DNA of 64,000 bases from Vandiemenella viatica (GCA_031002005.1 JARYHS010006964.1:6386001-6450000), one strand, 5' to 3'. Positions 11,606 to 24,089 are shown, counted from the stretch's first letter. A program made the numbers and translations. The notes: generated from the sequence alone by a model not told the origin.

Positions 11606-13838
11606 TCTTATATATATATAAAAATAGACGTGTTTTTTCTTATATTTCACTTTTCAGCCACCACTACCTAGCACAGATCACTGATGTTTGTGGGTGGAAG
11701 TAGCATGGAGTTTCCTGCCATGCACAACGTTGACCGAATGCCGATAGCTGTGGGGATGTGTGAGATATAATGATTAAAGTTGGTCAGTGCAGGGCGTTTT
11801 CATATTTCGACCAAAAATTCGTATCTCCGTATACTTCTCTTTCCCGCCACAACAACATAACATAAACTTTTGGTGTTTGTGTGTGGTAGTAGAATCGTCT
11901 TTCCTGTCGTGCACTATGGTTGTTAGATGTCGGTAGCTATGGGGATGTCGGAGATATGGGGGTCGAAAGTGGTCGACCTGTGGCAGTTTCATACTTCTGC
12001 GAAAGACAAAAGTGTCATGGTGTATCACTTTCAGCGAAAACTACAGATCACAGATAACTGGCGTTTGTGTATAGTAGTAACACAGAGTCACCTTTCGATC
12101 ACAACAGCGGCCGAATTTCAGAAACTGTGGTACTGTTGTAGATATGGTGGTTGTTAGTGGCCTTCCAAGTATATTTCGTATTTCGACTGTCTCCGCATAT
12201 GTCACTTTTCTGCCACAAACTACATAGCATAGAGCATTGGTGTTTGTGTTTGGTAGTAGAATAGTATCTCATGTGGTGCACTATGGTTGTTAGATGTTGG
12301 TAACTATGGGGGTGTGGGAGAAATGGGGGTTGAAAGTGGTCGACCTGTGCAATTTCATACTTCTGCCAAAGACAAAAGTGTCATGGTGTATCACTTTTCA
12401 GCGAAAACTACAGATCACAGATAACTGGCGTTTGTGTGTAGTAGTAGCACAGAGTCACCTTTCGATCACAACAGCGGCCGAATTTCAGAAACTGTGGTAC
12501 TGTGGTAGATATGGTGGTTGTAAGTGGCCGACCAAGGATATTTTCGTATTTCGACTGTCTCCGCATATGTCACTTTTCTGCCACAACTACATACCATAGA
12601 GCATTGGTGTTTGTGTTTGGTAGTAGAATCGTATCTCATGTAGTGCACTATGGTTGTTAGATGTCGGTAGCTATGGGGGTGTGGGAGAAATGGGGGTTGA
12701 AAGTGGTCGACCTGTGGCAGTTTCATACTTCTGCCAAAGACAAAAGTGTCATGGTGTATCACTTTTCAGCGAAAACTACAGATCACAGATAACTGGCGTT
12801 TGTGTGCAGTAGTAGCACAGAGTCACCTTTCGATCACAACAGCGGCCGAATTTCAGAAATTGTGGTACTGTGGTAGATATGGTGGTTGTAAGTGGCCGAT
12901 CAAGGATATTTTCGCATTTCGACTGTCTCCGCATATGTCACTTTTCTGCCATAACTACATAGCATAGAGCATTGATGTTTGTGTTTGGTAGTAGAATCGT
13001 ATCTCATGTAGTGCACTATGGTTGTTAGATGTCGTTAGCTATGGGGGTGTGGGAGATATGGGGGTTGAAAGTGATTGACCTGTGGCAATTTCATACTTCT
13101 GCCAAAGACAAAAGTGTCATGGTGTATCACTTTTCAGCGAAAACTATAGATCACAGATAACTGGCGTTTGTGTGTAGTAGTAGCACAGAGTCACCTTTCG
13201 ATCACAACAGCGGCCGAATTTCAGAAATTTTGGTACTGTGGTAGATATGGTGGTTGTAAGTGGCCGACCAAGGATATTTTCGCATTTCGACTGTCTCCGC
13301 ATGTGTCACTTTTCTGCCATAACTACATAGCATAGAGCATTGGTGTTTGTGTTTGGTAGTAGAATCGTATCTCATGTAGTGCACTATGGTTGTTAGATGT
13401 CTGTAGCTATGGGGGTGTGGAAGATATGGGGGATGAAAATGGTCGACCTGCGGCAATTTCATATTTCTGCCAAAGACGCATGTGTCACGGTGTATCAATT
13501 TTAAGTGAAAACTGTCTATCGCAGATCACTGGCGTTTGTGTGTGTTAGTAACACAGAGTCTCCCATCGATCACAACGTTGGCCGAAATTCGGTAACTGTG
13601 TGAGTGTGGTAGATATGGTGTTTGAAATTGGTCGATCATGAATATTTTCGTGTTTCATCCAAAGAGTTGTTTGTATCCGTAAATTTTACCTTGCTGCCGG
13701 AACTACATAGCGCAGAAGACTGGTACTTGTGTGTGGTAATAGTATCGAGTCTCCCATCGTGCACTAGGGTGGTTAGATGTCTATAGCTGTCAATATGAAT
13801 TCTTTACAATCACGAACGAAGTCGTGGGTACCAGCTAG
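11606..13838 (+). mobile_element. Non-autonomous Helitron with internal tandem array
   Basis: The 5' end is TC followed by a TATATATATAAAAATAGACG stretch. The 3' end is a short hairpin (CACGA / TCGTG, 13811-13826) followed by CCAGCTAG, ending CTAG at 13835-13838. The element sits between a 5' A (11605) and a 3' T (13839), the Helitron A|T insertion pattern, without target duplication. It encodes no Rep/helicase, so it is non-autonomous. Nearly all of its interior is a dimeric tandem repeat. Confidence 0.75.
11640..13800 (+). repeat. Dimeric tandem repeat, about 367-bp unit
   Basis: The marker 'gcactatggttgttagatgt' recurs at 11911, 12278, 12644, 13013 and 13381, a period of 366-369 bp; a diverged copy follows near 13761. 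Within each unit the two halves of about 183 bp resemble each other ('agatatggggg', 'gtggtcgacc' and 'cacttttcagc' in one half; 'agatatggtgg', 'gtggccgacc' and 'cacttttctgcc' in the other), so the unit is a dimer. Central copies are close to identical and the outer ones are diverged. Confidence 0.88.
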
Positions 13839-15220
13839 TTTGATGAATAAAATACCATAAGCTTTGAGGTAATTGATAATAATTGGGTAGAAAAAATGAA
13901 AAAATCTGTGTGTAATAAAATTCCAGTTAATAAGAGGCCAGTTTTAATATCTGATTACATGTATAAATGAGTAGTAGTTTTTTTTACTCAATGTTTTAAT
14001 AATTTAAGAATGAAGAACTGAAACATTTATCTTATTCAATAAGAGTATTTAAGCTTGAAATCCACTTCAGCCTTTAAGCATAAGTATATATCTAAGGGTA
14101 ATTGCCACATTGCCCATTGAATTTAATATTAATAATGAGACACCTGTATTAATCACATTATTTCCTTAGACATTTGGCTTAGTGCATAATTCCCTTATGA
14201 TAAAAAGTGCATTCAGAGTATAATAAGTAGAGGTTTTTCCTTGGTTAGCCATTGGGGCAATATCAATGATCTATAACAACATATAAAAAATTCCAAACTA
14301 TTGCTAAGTCTTCTTTAAGAAAATAATTCATCCTAAATTGGATGAGTTGACGTAGAAAAGAGATCTATTTGCTTCTAGATAACATTGGAGTAAAATATTC
14401 TTTCTAGGAAAAATGTAATGACAAATTCAATAAATATTGTCACTGCTGGCGATATTGCTTTAAATAAGTGTAATAGGAGAGAGGGGTGCCATGCTTCTAA
14501 GGAAATGTATGCTATAAAACTTGTTTAAATTGGCTGAAATAGAACTTGGAGGAATGTATAATATCAGAACCTCCTGTTAATTCTCTTACCCTCATTTTAC
14601 AGGATCAGTACTGACTACTGTTAGATATTACGTTTCTGTTTAACTAGCTGGCTTATAACAAGATCCCGTCATCAGTATATTAAGAAGGGCAGCATTGCGA
14701 TAGTACCACTTGTACTGGGAAATCATGTGGCGGGGATGTATGATTTGGTAGCTGGACGTGCATACAGCTGTCATTTTGTGAGGCCACACACGTCATTACT
14801 CTGCCGTAGTATACAGCAAACTCTCTTCCGTATCTAGTAATTACCAGAAGAGATTGTAGAAATAATATAGACCATAAAAGAAATACACTGGTAATATTGA
14901 TGAGTCCTGGGTTAGACTTTCTATAAATTCGAAATTCAATATGGTTCCACACAGGGTCTGGAAATTTATTAGGATTGATATTGTAACTGTTTGTCACTAA
15001 AAGGTTACTACGAAAGAACGTTGACCTGATTTCAAAAAATCACACTGAAACAGTTTATTTCCCAGGCCGGTACCAGTTCCGCATTACAAATGAAAGTTTA
15101 AAACATCAAAATTCATCTTCAAGAGAGCAGATTTACAGTTAGAAAATTCATGCCCTAACTTGCACACATTCATCAAACAGGGTAATTGGACAAATTTGGC
15201 AGTCTTTACATCTCCATTAC
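13839..15220. other. Intronic stretch, nothing recognised
   Basis: No supported exon. Minus-strand open frames at 14680-14997 and 15084-15278 show no family motif and lack splice or codon support. Confidence 0.35.
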
Positions 15221-15224
15221 AGTG

Positions 15225-15600
15225 TGCCTGGATAGTGAAGACACCCATGACCCAGCAAACACTCCTCATGTTTCCCACGCATATCTACCATGTACAATAG
15301 GCATATTATTTTGACTCAGCCACTTGCAAAATACTGTCCTGCTCAACATGGAAGTTTGGCTTCTTGTTCGTATTAAGCCAATTGTAATTCTTTTTGATTG
15401 TCACATGGTCTAACTGATCAATCATGTTTTTCTTTTCATTTACCACTCCAGATTATTTCTTGTTGTAGCATGTCCATTTTACACTTTTTTGTGCATAACA
15501 TTGAAATTCACTGTCCTATCTTGCCAGCTAGCATGCCATCTGCTGGCTTGATCCCTGTACCAAAACAGTTTGTCAAATTTGCACTCTTAGCACACATGTT
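15225..15600 (+). repeat. Dispersed repeat, unknown family (copy 1)
   Basis: This segment matches 20584-20915 in the same orientation. Shared stretches include 'gcaaacactcc', 'atactgtcctg', 'ccaattgtaattctttt' and a strongly conserved 3' part around 'ccctgtaccaaaacagtttg'. The copies differ by substitutions and small indels. No coding capacity or terminal structure was recognised. Confidence 0.6.
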
Positions 15601-15638
15601 ACAACCTCGTCCAAAATGTCACTTGTTTCTGGAGCTAG

Positions 15639-16564
15639 TGTAGCGAAATGAATCACGGAAGTACTTAGTGTCACGAAAAGAACCGTAGAAGTACTTAGGT
15701 GCGACAGGTTGTGCAATACAGTGTAGGGTTTACGTGTTCGGAGGTGCGTGGAATGTTGCGGAGAAAGCCAGAAGGTCTAGCGAGGGGAGATAAGTGCCGC
15801 CGGAGAGCCTGATAACACTGGCCAGACCCAGCCGCTACATGACAGGGAGACTCTGAAATTTCCAGAATGGCAACCAGGGCTGATGCAAGAACGAAGGATG
15901 TGTGACTGACGCTACAGAATGTTCTGGAAGGTTGAGGGGACACAAGTAATGTGGTCACCAGACGATATAAAAAGAGGTGGCTGGACCACCGAGAGAGAGA
16001 GTAGGGCGGAGCAGTAGCGGAGCAGCAACAGCAGCAGCAGCAGAGAGTAGGGCGGAGAGACAGACTAGTGCAGGGCACAGTAGTCGCCGTCAGTAGTTCA
16101 ACTCTCAGTAGCAGTCTTCGATGCTGGTGTAGGACGTAGTTCCCCATGATTGATGGACTTGAGGAGCAAGGGGTTATTGCTGATTAACCCGTCGGGAGAT
16201 ACTTTTGTTATAGAACGTATCTCCGCTTGAAACATTGGAGACGTTTTCTACGACAGGTATATGCTGACGCAGGCCTTGACATAGGTCTCGCCACCATAGG
16301 GGTTCCAATAGCAGATGAGCCGTTCGTGCCTGTCTTCTAGAATTTTGCCTTCTATGAATTAAGTCGGGCTTCGTGAGCTGTAACATTGTAACCTTAATTT
16401 GTTGCAGTTCAATTATTTCTCCAGTACCTTTTCCACACCGAGTTCCCTTATTTGAAGAATTTGTCCCACTTTGAGTTGAGTCCTTTAATTTCACATTAGA
16501 CTCACTTCAAGCTCCCAACTTCCGAACCGCTACGCGGAAGTAAAATAGCCAACCAGACGCAACA
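15639..16564 (+). mobile_element. Solo LTR of an LTR retrotransposon
   Basis: The 926-bp segment begins TGTAGCG and ends CGCAACA (inverted TGTWGCG) and is flanked by a perfect 4-bp duplication, CTAG (15635-15638 and 16565-16568). A TATA box, TATAAAAAG, lies at 15965-15973, so transcription would run on the plus strand with U3 to its left. It contains a short CAG/CAA-rich tract near 16020-16045. No internal coding region adjoins it, so this is a solo LTR left by recombination. Gypsy-like is likely from the 4-bp duplication but not proven. Confidence 0.75.
15965..15973 (+). promoter_or_regulatory. TATA box in solo LTR
   Basis: TATAAAAAG at about one third of the LTR, the usual place for a U3 promoter. 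Downstream sequence is purine-rich (GAGAGAGAGAG). Confidence 0.55.
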
Positions 16565-17199
16565 CTAGGTCTTCAAACAACTAGTGACATTTTTCTATTG
16601 GAATGCCCCTTCTTTCACTTTTCTGTCTACTCTTTTCGCCAATTTGGTTTCAGATGAGTTATCTAAACATGTTTATATTACAATTCCTCTTCGTGACTTT
16701 TACCAGTTACTGCTACAAAATCACATACCATCAAGTTTTCTTCAATTCACTGAAAGCAGATTAAGTCCTCATCAGAAATAAAAAAAAAAAAAATATTACA
16801 GGTTATCATGCAATTACAAAAATGAAATGTCACTGCAAAAATACAAGTCTTGTCACAGACAAGTGCATGTAAGCATGAGTCATTTTTCATAAAACAAATG
16901 TATATGGAATTTCCTAAATGAATCCTTTAAAGATTTACATTGCTTAACATGCTAATACATAGTCCATATTTTTCAGCATAGTAAGTTGTGTCAACACAAC
17001 TGGTTATAGATAACTTATTCTCTTAAAAGCTAAAAGCAGTAGTATATTTGCAAACTAAGAATCTATAGTTGCAAGAGAATATTATCAGTAAAACAAAAAA
17101 TAAAAATTTTACAGTGTGTTTTGTGTGTAGCACAAGGCAGCGCATTCTCTCACCACTCAAAATTAATGTGATATCTTTTATCTATATTTGCACATTTTA

Positions 17200-20053
17200 T
17201 ATTATATCTTAATGACCACAAACAATTGTGTATTACAGAAGAAAATAAAAATCATGAAACAAAATATTTGCTTAAGTACAAAATACTTCAAGAGTAAAGA
17301 GATTGTCGTTAATCTAGAATAGTTGTTATCAGTAGTACTCCCGAAAACATGAAGTTGTTTAGAAAATAAATGGTGTATGCTTGGATCTAGTCTCTCAAAA
17401 TTGACATGAAGATGAACATTATTCATGAGTAACTTTAATGTGGTATTAGTAATCTGCTTTCCCTGTAGTCTACTTGGGAGATAGCTTGAGGTTCAGTGAC
17501 CTGTATCAGCTCACTGGAAACACATGCTTCCTACATATTGATATCAATCGTTGTAGGCACAATTACATTATATTTGAAATGAAGTCCTCTCGGGTGTCCA
17601 GCCAGATGGTGTTTTGTAATCACGACGTTTTGGTAGCTGTCTCTGCTGTCTTCATCAGGTATCTTGTAACTGTTGCAAGCTGACTCTTCATCAGGTAGCT
17701 TGCAACAGTTACAAGATACCTGATGAAGATAGCAGTGCCAGCTGTTGAAACGTCGTGATTGCACAACACTATCCGGTTGAATACCCGAGAGGACTTCTTT
17801 TCATCAATACACTGGGAAAGTCTCCACTCATACATTATGTTTATTAACTTTTCTATCCTTTACCTCCACAGTTTGAACAGTACTTGTTGTAAGATTGAAA
17901 TTGTTGTCACTGAAAATTACATTCTTATGCAAATCATTGGTGTCTTCTACTTGCTTATCAACACAAAGACTAATATTGGGATTAATTAAGTTACCTTTCT
18001 TATTTGCTTCAAGTGACTGTGTAAGTATGGGAGTTTGTATACTAATATTGGCTTATTCAGTATTTGTTATTTAGCAACAGAAGGCTGAAGTATCTGTTTA
18101 GTTGAAATCAATTCAGATACTACATTTTTTCAATAACAATGTCAAGCAGCGAACCTTAATCATTAACTTCAGAAAAACTACTAGATTCAGGTTAAACAGA
18201 AAAATCTAAATTTATGTCACTTTCAACACTAGAATAGTTGACATTAGATTCAAAATCTTTAAATGGCTTAGTATCAGCTCGAACGATGAGGTTGTTACTA
18301 TTTTCTGCTAGTATACTATAGTGTACTATACAGGTACTCTGATTAGATATTTTTCCTACATCAGGTGTGAGATTATTAATGTTAGCTTTACAAGATGCAA
18401 TGACATTTGGAACAGGATTCTGAGTTACTTGACCCAGTTCAGGTCTAGGCTTGATGGTTGTAGAAGTATTACAGGAATCTAGCACTGGTGGGTGGTTGAG
18501 GAGTTGAATATATGTTTGCATCATGAACTGTGTAAAGTCTTATATAAGCTTTGTTCGACTGGCTACAGAAATATCTGCTGGTTTCAGTGATGGAATAGCA
18601 TTAGTACATCCATCAAGGTCATTTGGTGCACGGTGTAAACCGAGACATAAACTTTCTTTTACATCAATATTTTGAGAAATAGAAATGTCATTTACACAAA
18701 CATCATTGGTGGGATTTATAATGGTGGGTATTTTACAAACTTGCACACTATCTTTAAATGTACTTATCTCTGCCATTTTAGCTACAATACTAGGAGATAG
18801 TTCATCTGTAACAATTTCTTGTAATACGTCATCAACTACATTTTGGTTACATGTTTTACTGGAGGGACAACTCTAATTTTTCACAACTCTAGGTACCTTT
18901 TCAGTCCGAAATTCACCATGAATGTCATTTAAGCGTTGATGTACTATCCCTTCTGTAGTCCTGGGTAAACCATCGAAATTATCCTTACAACTAAAATTGT
19001 CAGTGACCTGTACAACTTCACTGTAACTACTGGTGTTTACATCAGAACATATCTCTGTTGCATGTTGGTACATGTTTCAGCAGAATTTACACAAGTTGAC
19101 TAGAAGCAACAAATATTATTTACAGGATAATATGTTTCCTGTGTGATTGTATTTTGCTATTAATTTAAACTCACAGAATGGTTACTCTCTTCAATATCAG
19201 TATTAAAGAATGTGTCAGCTAGATGTACTTCAATGTTCTTATGTTGGTAAATTTTCACACTTTGTTTTGCGTCATTGTGACAATATTCATATGGAGTATC
19301 ATTTTCATTGGGAAATAAACCCTGGCTATTAGAATTAGTATAATCTTTGATGTTACCCTTTGGTTGAAAGTCTGGTATCATAGTGTCAGTGTTTGCATCT
19401 GCTGTTACAGACATTACTATGTAGATGTACCTTAAAGGTGTCAGCTGTACTGGTACAAAAATTTTATTTTCTGCAGAAACTTCAGCATTGTTTAACTACA
19501 AAGCTATTTGTTCATTAGGGTGTAGTGAGTTAACAGTCACTGTGTCTGTTGCAAGCTCGTCAAAAAATGGCTTCATTATCAAGAATGGATTTACCAAAAT
19601 GCAACAAATCATAATCAGTTAGGACTATCAGCTCAAGATTATAATTATATTTATTGGCATTGACTTTAATTTCTTTCCTTTACTAAGTCTTGTTTAATGG
19701 ATGGAATCACTCATCTTAAATGTGTCAATTTCAAATGAAATAATAAACATTAGCTTCCTTACTCTACTGGAAGTTTTAAAATTGGAAAAAAACTTGTTAA
19801 CTGACAATTGCGATGGTTTATCAAAAAATTCTCTGGTGAGTTCATAAACATTGTTAAAATCAGCTAACTTGGAAAATTCGGATAATAGGAATGCGCTTTC
19901 ATTTACATAATGTTGTACGATTTCATAAATATTATGAATTAGTGTACTTTTTTCTAAATAACGAAAATAATGTCTGTAAGGGTAAATTTCTTGTTGTTGT
20001 TCAGCAACCTGTGAAGTAATCACATAACCAAGCCAACGTGTAGGATGTTCCAT
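17200..20053 (-). pseudogene. Long intronless pseudogene of unknown protein
   Basis: Minus-strand coding-like sequence starts at MEHPTRWLGYVITS (20053) and runs through segments with similar polar, Asn/Ser/Asp-rich composition at 20053-19694, 19414-19160, 19073-18873, 18776-18540 and 18524-18192. It continues around 17985-17830 and 17560-17200. The last three of the listed segments share one frame and are separated only by single stops (TAG at 18873-18875, TAA at 18540-18542). The first two share another frame, so a frameshift lies near 19100. A palindromic element interrupts the sequence at 17581-17797. No known domain was recognised. A retrocopy or a decayed large exon are both possible. 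Confidence 0.6.
17581..17797. mobile_element. Palindromic foldback MITE
   Basis: The outer ends are inverted copies: GAAGTCCTCTCGGGT and, reversed, ACCCGAGAGGACTTC. The arms continue inwards (a 'cacgacgtttt' motif on one side, 'gaaacgtcgtg' on the other) to a near-perfect inner hairpin of 'tcaggtatcttgtaactgtt' with its reverse complement around 17690. Almost the whole 217 bp can fold into one hairpin. It lies inside the pseudogene and codes for nothing. No clear target duplication was seen. Confidence 0.8.
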
Positions 20054-20059
20054 ACTGTT

Positions 20060-20583
20060 AAAATGTTAAAGTTTAACCAATCATGAATGGAAAATCAAAA
20101 ATTTTACAATATTCTCAAAATATGAGATCAATACAAACAATTGCTGCGATGTTATACAAAACTTAATTTTTAAGTAATAATATACTATTATACAAAATAG
20201 CCTTTGTTAAATATCACTAATTGTAGCCAGTGGCACTGCTTAAATTTAGATAGAATTGCCGCATTATATTGTATAGTTTAACACTTAGCTGTGTGGTATG
20301 ACTATTGCGCCACGTGGTCTCTTCTACCGCTGTTGTCGTGCCATGTAGTGGCGATTTAGCTGTCCTGTTCCCTTCTTAGAGGTGTGTTGTTGTTGCAAGG
20401 AAGTGTTGTCCCAGTATTTATGTGGACCTGTGGTCACCCGTACCTGTGTTTTACCCAAACGATTGTTGCCATGGATGGTCGTCTTCGATGTTTGAAGATC
20501 TGCCATTCGTTGTTTCTAACTGCCCCAGGAATTACACATTGCTGGCTCACCACACGTAATCATGTAACGAAAATGGGGATATT
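20060..20583. other. Non-coding stretch
   Basis: No supported gene. Open frames at 20324-20659 run into the repeat at 20584 and have no recognised motif. Confidence 0.35.
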
Positions 20584-20915
20584 GCTGGATGGTGGAAGAT
20601 GCCCGCAACCTGGCAAACACTCCACATGTTTCCCTCGCGGATTAACCACCAAACGATAGGCACGTTATTTTAACTCAGCAACTTGCAAATACTGTCCTGA
20701 ACAATATGGCAGTTTGGCTTCCTGTTCATCTTGCAACCAATTGTAATTCTTTTCGATCATCACATAAGATTAATTCTAGGTGTAGCCTTTCCACTCTTTT
20801 TCTTTGTATAACACTGAAATTCACTATTCCTGTATCGCCGGCTAGCATACCCTTTGCTGGCTCGATCCCTGTACCAAAACAGTTTGTCAAATTTGCACTC
20901 TTAACACTCGCGTTA
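20584..20915 (+). repeat. Dispersed repeat, unknown family (copy 2)
   Basis: Second copy of the repeat at 15225-15600, same strand. The best-conserved block is 20840-20910, from 'gctagcatac' to 'tttgcactctta'. Confidence 0.6.
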
Positions 20916-21119
20916 TACACTGTGATACACAGAAGAATTGTACTATGATTTTCTGGGCCTTGCAGGTTTGCCCTTAATGTATCTTATTATCCTCTTCTTT
21001 TGATGTGTATAACTAGTGCAAATAACAAATTTTATACTCAATTGTTTTTCATTGACAACTGACTTTCTGGGATTTGTTGATTCCAACTTGTTGACATAGC
21101 AACAAATATACCGTGGTTT

Positions 21120-21335
21120 GGGTAACGCCACAGTAACACATGGTATCTGCATGCCCCTCCAAGTAATCCCCGTTTGGGAACACAAGTTCAGCTTTCGTTT
21201 TTCCATGGTTTCCCGAAATAACTCCAAACAAATGACAGGATGATTCATTCAATGAGTCCATTGCCTAATTCCTTCCTATTCCTTGCTCCCGGTGCATTTT
21301 CCATCTCTACTGACCATTATGTCAATGTCGCACAT
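21120..21335 (+). repeat. SINE copy, diverged
   Basis: The body phrase 'tttttccatggtttcccg' is followed by 'gatgattcattcaatgag', 'ttccttcctattccttg' and 'gaccattatgtcaatgtcg'. This is the same order as in the SINE at 812-1048. The tRNA-like head is badly mutated. Confidence 0.5.
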
Positions 21336-21539
21336 AGCTGTAAGAAATGAAAAGTATCCCCATGGTGCAAGACTCCCTTTAGCAGTTAAATGGCTTCTTG
21401 AAATCTGCTTAGAAATTTCATGTATAGCCCATGGTTGCTCAGAACAACGTAGTAGGCATTTCATTTTAATTCAACCATTGTTTCTTTCCCAATATTTTTT
21501 TTTAGGCTAACTTTCTTTCAGTGCTTGGCATTCCTTTGA

Positions 21540-21925
21540 GGTGTTTAGCAAGATTCCACTCTGAGTCCAGTGTATTAGTAGCTACCTATATCTGCAGGGA
21601 CAGTGCCAGACAATAATTCCACCATTTCCACAGATATTTTTATCAGGCAACCTCTGACGAATCAGCATGTTCTTTGGAGCGCAGCATCTACTCTCTTAGC
21701 ATGACTTCGCTTATTCCATACCAGATGGGACACATTCAACAGCATAGTAGCACAGTGCTTAAGGTAGAAAAAAGTATTTAGGTCACTGAGGTTAGCGCCC
21801 CAGTTTGCTCAAGCTGTTGTTTTGTGCTTTCATTTTTATGTCACGAGAGTGGTTTTTAGAACTGAGATTTCTGTCAAGAGTCACATCCAGGTATTTTATG
21901 TTATTGCTGTGTTGCAGAGTCGTTC
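21540..21925 (-). pseudogene. Non-LTR reverse transcriptase remnant
   Basis: On the minus strand near 21900-21800 the translation reads YLDVTLDRNLSSKNHSRDIK followed by MKAQNNSLSKLGR. This resembles the 'YLGVTLDRTLSF..H....K.K...R...L.KL' segment common in insect LINE polymerases. Further frameshifted fragments follow (for example SEVMLRE and ALQRTC). Stops show that it is dead. The 5' part may extend to about 22500 but could not be read. Confidence 0.5.
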
Positions 21926-23465
21926 AGCTTTTACGTAGCACATTTATGATGTGGGTAAAATATGTAGACTTCAGTTATTGATAGTTTTAGCCTTAGAACA
22001 TTCTTTTATGAGATCTGAGAACTTGTTAAGCTATTTGCCGCTCTCTTTCAGAACATTATAGCTCAATGAGCCCCTAGTATATTAACAGTCGCCTTATTTA
22101 TTTATTGTTAAAAAACGTAGAACAGTTTATTCTTTCCTTTTATTCACTAGAAAGTCTCTATTTTCCATCATGCTCTTGATTAATTTTACATTGAACTTTC
22201 GCTGTAGGGAGAACAAAAAGCCTCTTCTAGTGTTTGTATCTAACTTGTGCTTACTAAACTGGTTGCCGATAGGATGTGCAACTTAATTTGTCCTGCAGCA
22301 GCATCATTACTTGCTTCTCTCACTATTGCTCAAAACTCTGTATTCTCTACTCATATATCAACGCCTAACCATTGCTGTACGCAGATGTCCGATTAAATGA
22401 CCCTCCTATGCTCGCAGATTGCTCCATTCATGCATCACGCCTGAATGTAGCGCCTTCTCTCATAGATTTATGACTCTTATATATAGCTTAAATAATAGTG
22501 TCTTTAATGTATCTATCCAACCAAACACTTTCCTGCGATGTCAACTATTATAGAATTATCAACATATTAGTGGCATCCTGACAATTTGTCTTAAATTCAT
22601 CATTAGTTGTTCCAAATGTTATGTGCTGAGAAACTATAGCAAGACTATCAGCATAAATGAAGGAATCACAGGGGCTGCCCATATTTTGATTGTTGGTGAG
22701 GTATTGAAAAGTGCTGGAAATGTATGCTTCCTGACGAGGGTCATGCTTGTGTTACAAAAAACCACTTCTGGTATTCTGGAGATTGTCCAAAAATTGTCTA
22801 TTGCTAGAGCGTTTATTATTTTGTGAAGATCATACTGATCTGTAAATAATGAATGTCTGACTTCCACAGTATCTTTTAAGTAATATCATTTAAATAGCTA
22901 AAAATAGCACTCTGTGTCTGTCTACGTGATATATCTTATCATCAAAATACTATTTGTTTAGGTTGCTTCTTCGTAAATAGAACTTTATCTGAACTTTTAG
23001 AATGATTATTATAAGTCTGTTCCTTCACAATCAACTCTTATAAACGATCAGCTGAATTAAAAATTGAAAATAAGCCATTTGAGGACTACTAACAATTGAA
23101 GTTGGGCAACCATGTATAAATACATAAAGAATGTGCAACAATATGGTATTAGGCTACCATTAATTAAAGCTGTTTCAAATAGCTGAGGTAATATTCATAT
23201 CAGGAAGAAGGGGACAGTATACTTTACATCAAAAATTAAATTCCTGAAAGCTTAGTGTACAAATGAATGTAAAATTATTTAAATGCTGAGCAAGTACAAA
23301 TTTGAAAATGAAGTTCCTAAATTCTTAGTAATGTATAAACCATTTTAACAACGTTCCCATCAATTTCGTGCTACAATTTGTTACTATAGTAAATAAGATT
23401 GTCCACCAACGCACCCCAGAAACAAAGTACTATTCTATACACATCATTAAAGGTTGTTAGCTTAT
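21926..23465. other. Intronic stretch, nothing recognised
   Basis: AT-rich. Possible extension of the LINE remnant at its left side. No other feature could be supported. Confidence 0.3.
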
Positions 23466-23547
23466 CTTTTTGCCATCTGCAGCGTCCTCATGTAAGGTAT
23501 TGCACTGTTCCCTTGCATTTGAGTACTTTGCGATTTTTTTGTTTGTG

Positions 23548-23865
23548 ATGGAATTCAACAGTGAAAGAGATAAGGAGTTACTTTTTAAAGACAAAGCATG
23601 TAATATGTCGACGTATACTAAACAAGAATTGATTTACTGGCAAAAATTAACAACGCATAAGATTACACCTGATTTAGGTGGTCATAGTGAAATTTCTAAG
23701 ATCCTGAATGGTCGGTACCCAGTCGACCTGCACAAAAAAAAATTGAAGTCGGTTGCTACTGTCAGAAAGATTATGTCCGTATCTGGAATACAAAGGAACT
23801 TCTTTGTATTGATACCGGTAGTCTTGAAAAACTGGAATCAATTGGCTAAAAGTACACTTTTATAG
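23548..23865 (+). CDS. Uncharacterised open frame, 105 aa
   Basis: From the ATG at 23548 the frame encodes MEFNSERDKELLFKDKAC followed by a Lys-rich, soluble-looking sequence (including YTKQELIYWQKLTTHK and EISKILNGRYPVDL). Composition is protein-like and there is no membrane segment. No family was recognised. It lies in the long second visible intron of the zinc-finger gene and has no visible splice partners, so a mobile-element remnant or chance frame is possible. Confidence 0.25.
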   Translation: MEFNSERDKELLFKDKACNMSTYTKQELIYWQKLTTHKITPDLGGHSEISKILNGRYPVDLHKKKLKSVATVRKIMSVSGIQRNFFVLIPVVLKNWNQLAKSTLL

Positions 23866-24089
23866 ACCTAGTAAATAAAAATTGTTGATGGGGGCCAGAA
23901 AAACAAATCATCTTTGTTCATGTTACTGTACCTGCTTAAAAATGTATTTTGATAATGGAGAAACTAACCGATTGTAGTATGAACTGGGACATACCTCATA
24001 TTTACTAGTTGTTTTTTTTACTCTCACTTCTGTGCAGTTCCAAGGCTAAAGAAAATATTTTGAATCAATGAAGTGAAAGTAGACATAGA

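Noticed and set aside
11774..13498. A series of similar open frames of 60-101 aa on both strands
   Set aside because: They repeat with the 367-bp tandem unit and have no start, splice or domain support; they arise from the repeat itself.
11640..13800. Possible CRISPR-like array
   Set aside because: The units are 367-bp contiguous dimers without short direct repeats and unique spacers, and the genome is eukaryotic.
15695..16494. Minus-strand open frames of 106 and 150 aa
   Set aside because: They lie entirely in the solo LTR on the strand opposite its promoter and match no retroelement protein.
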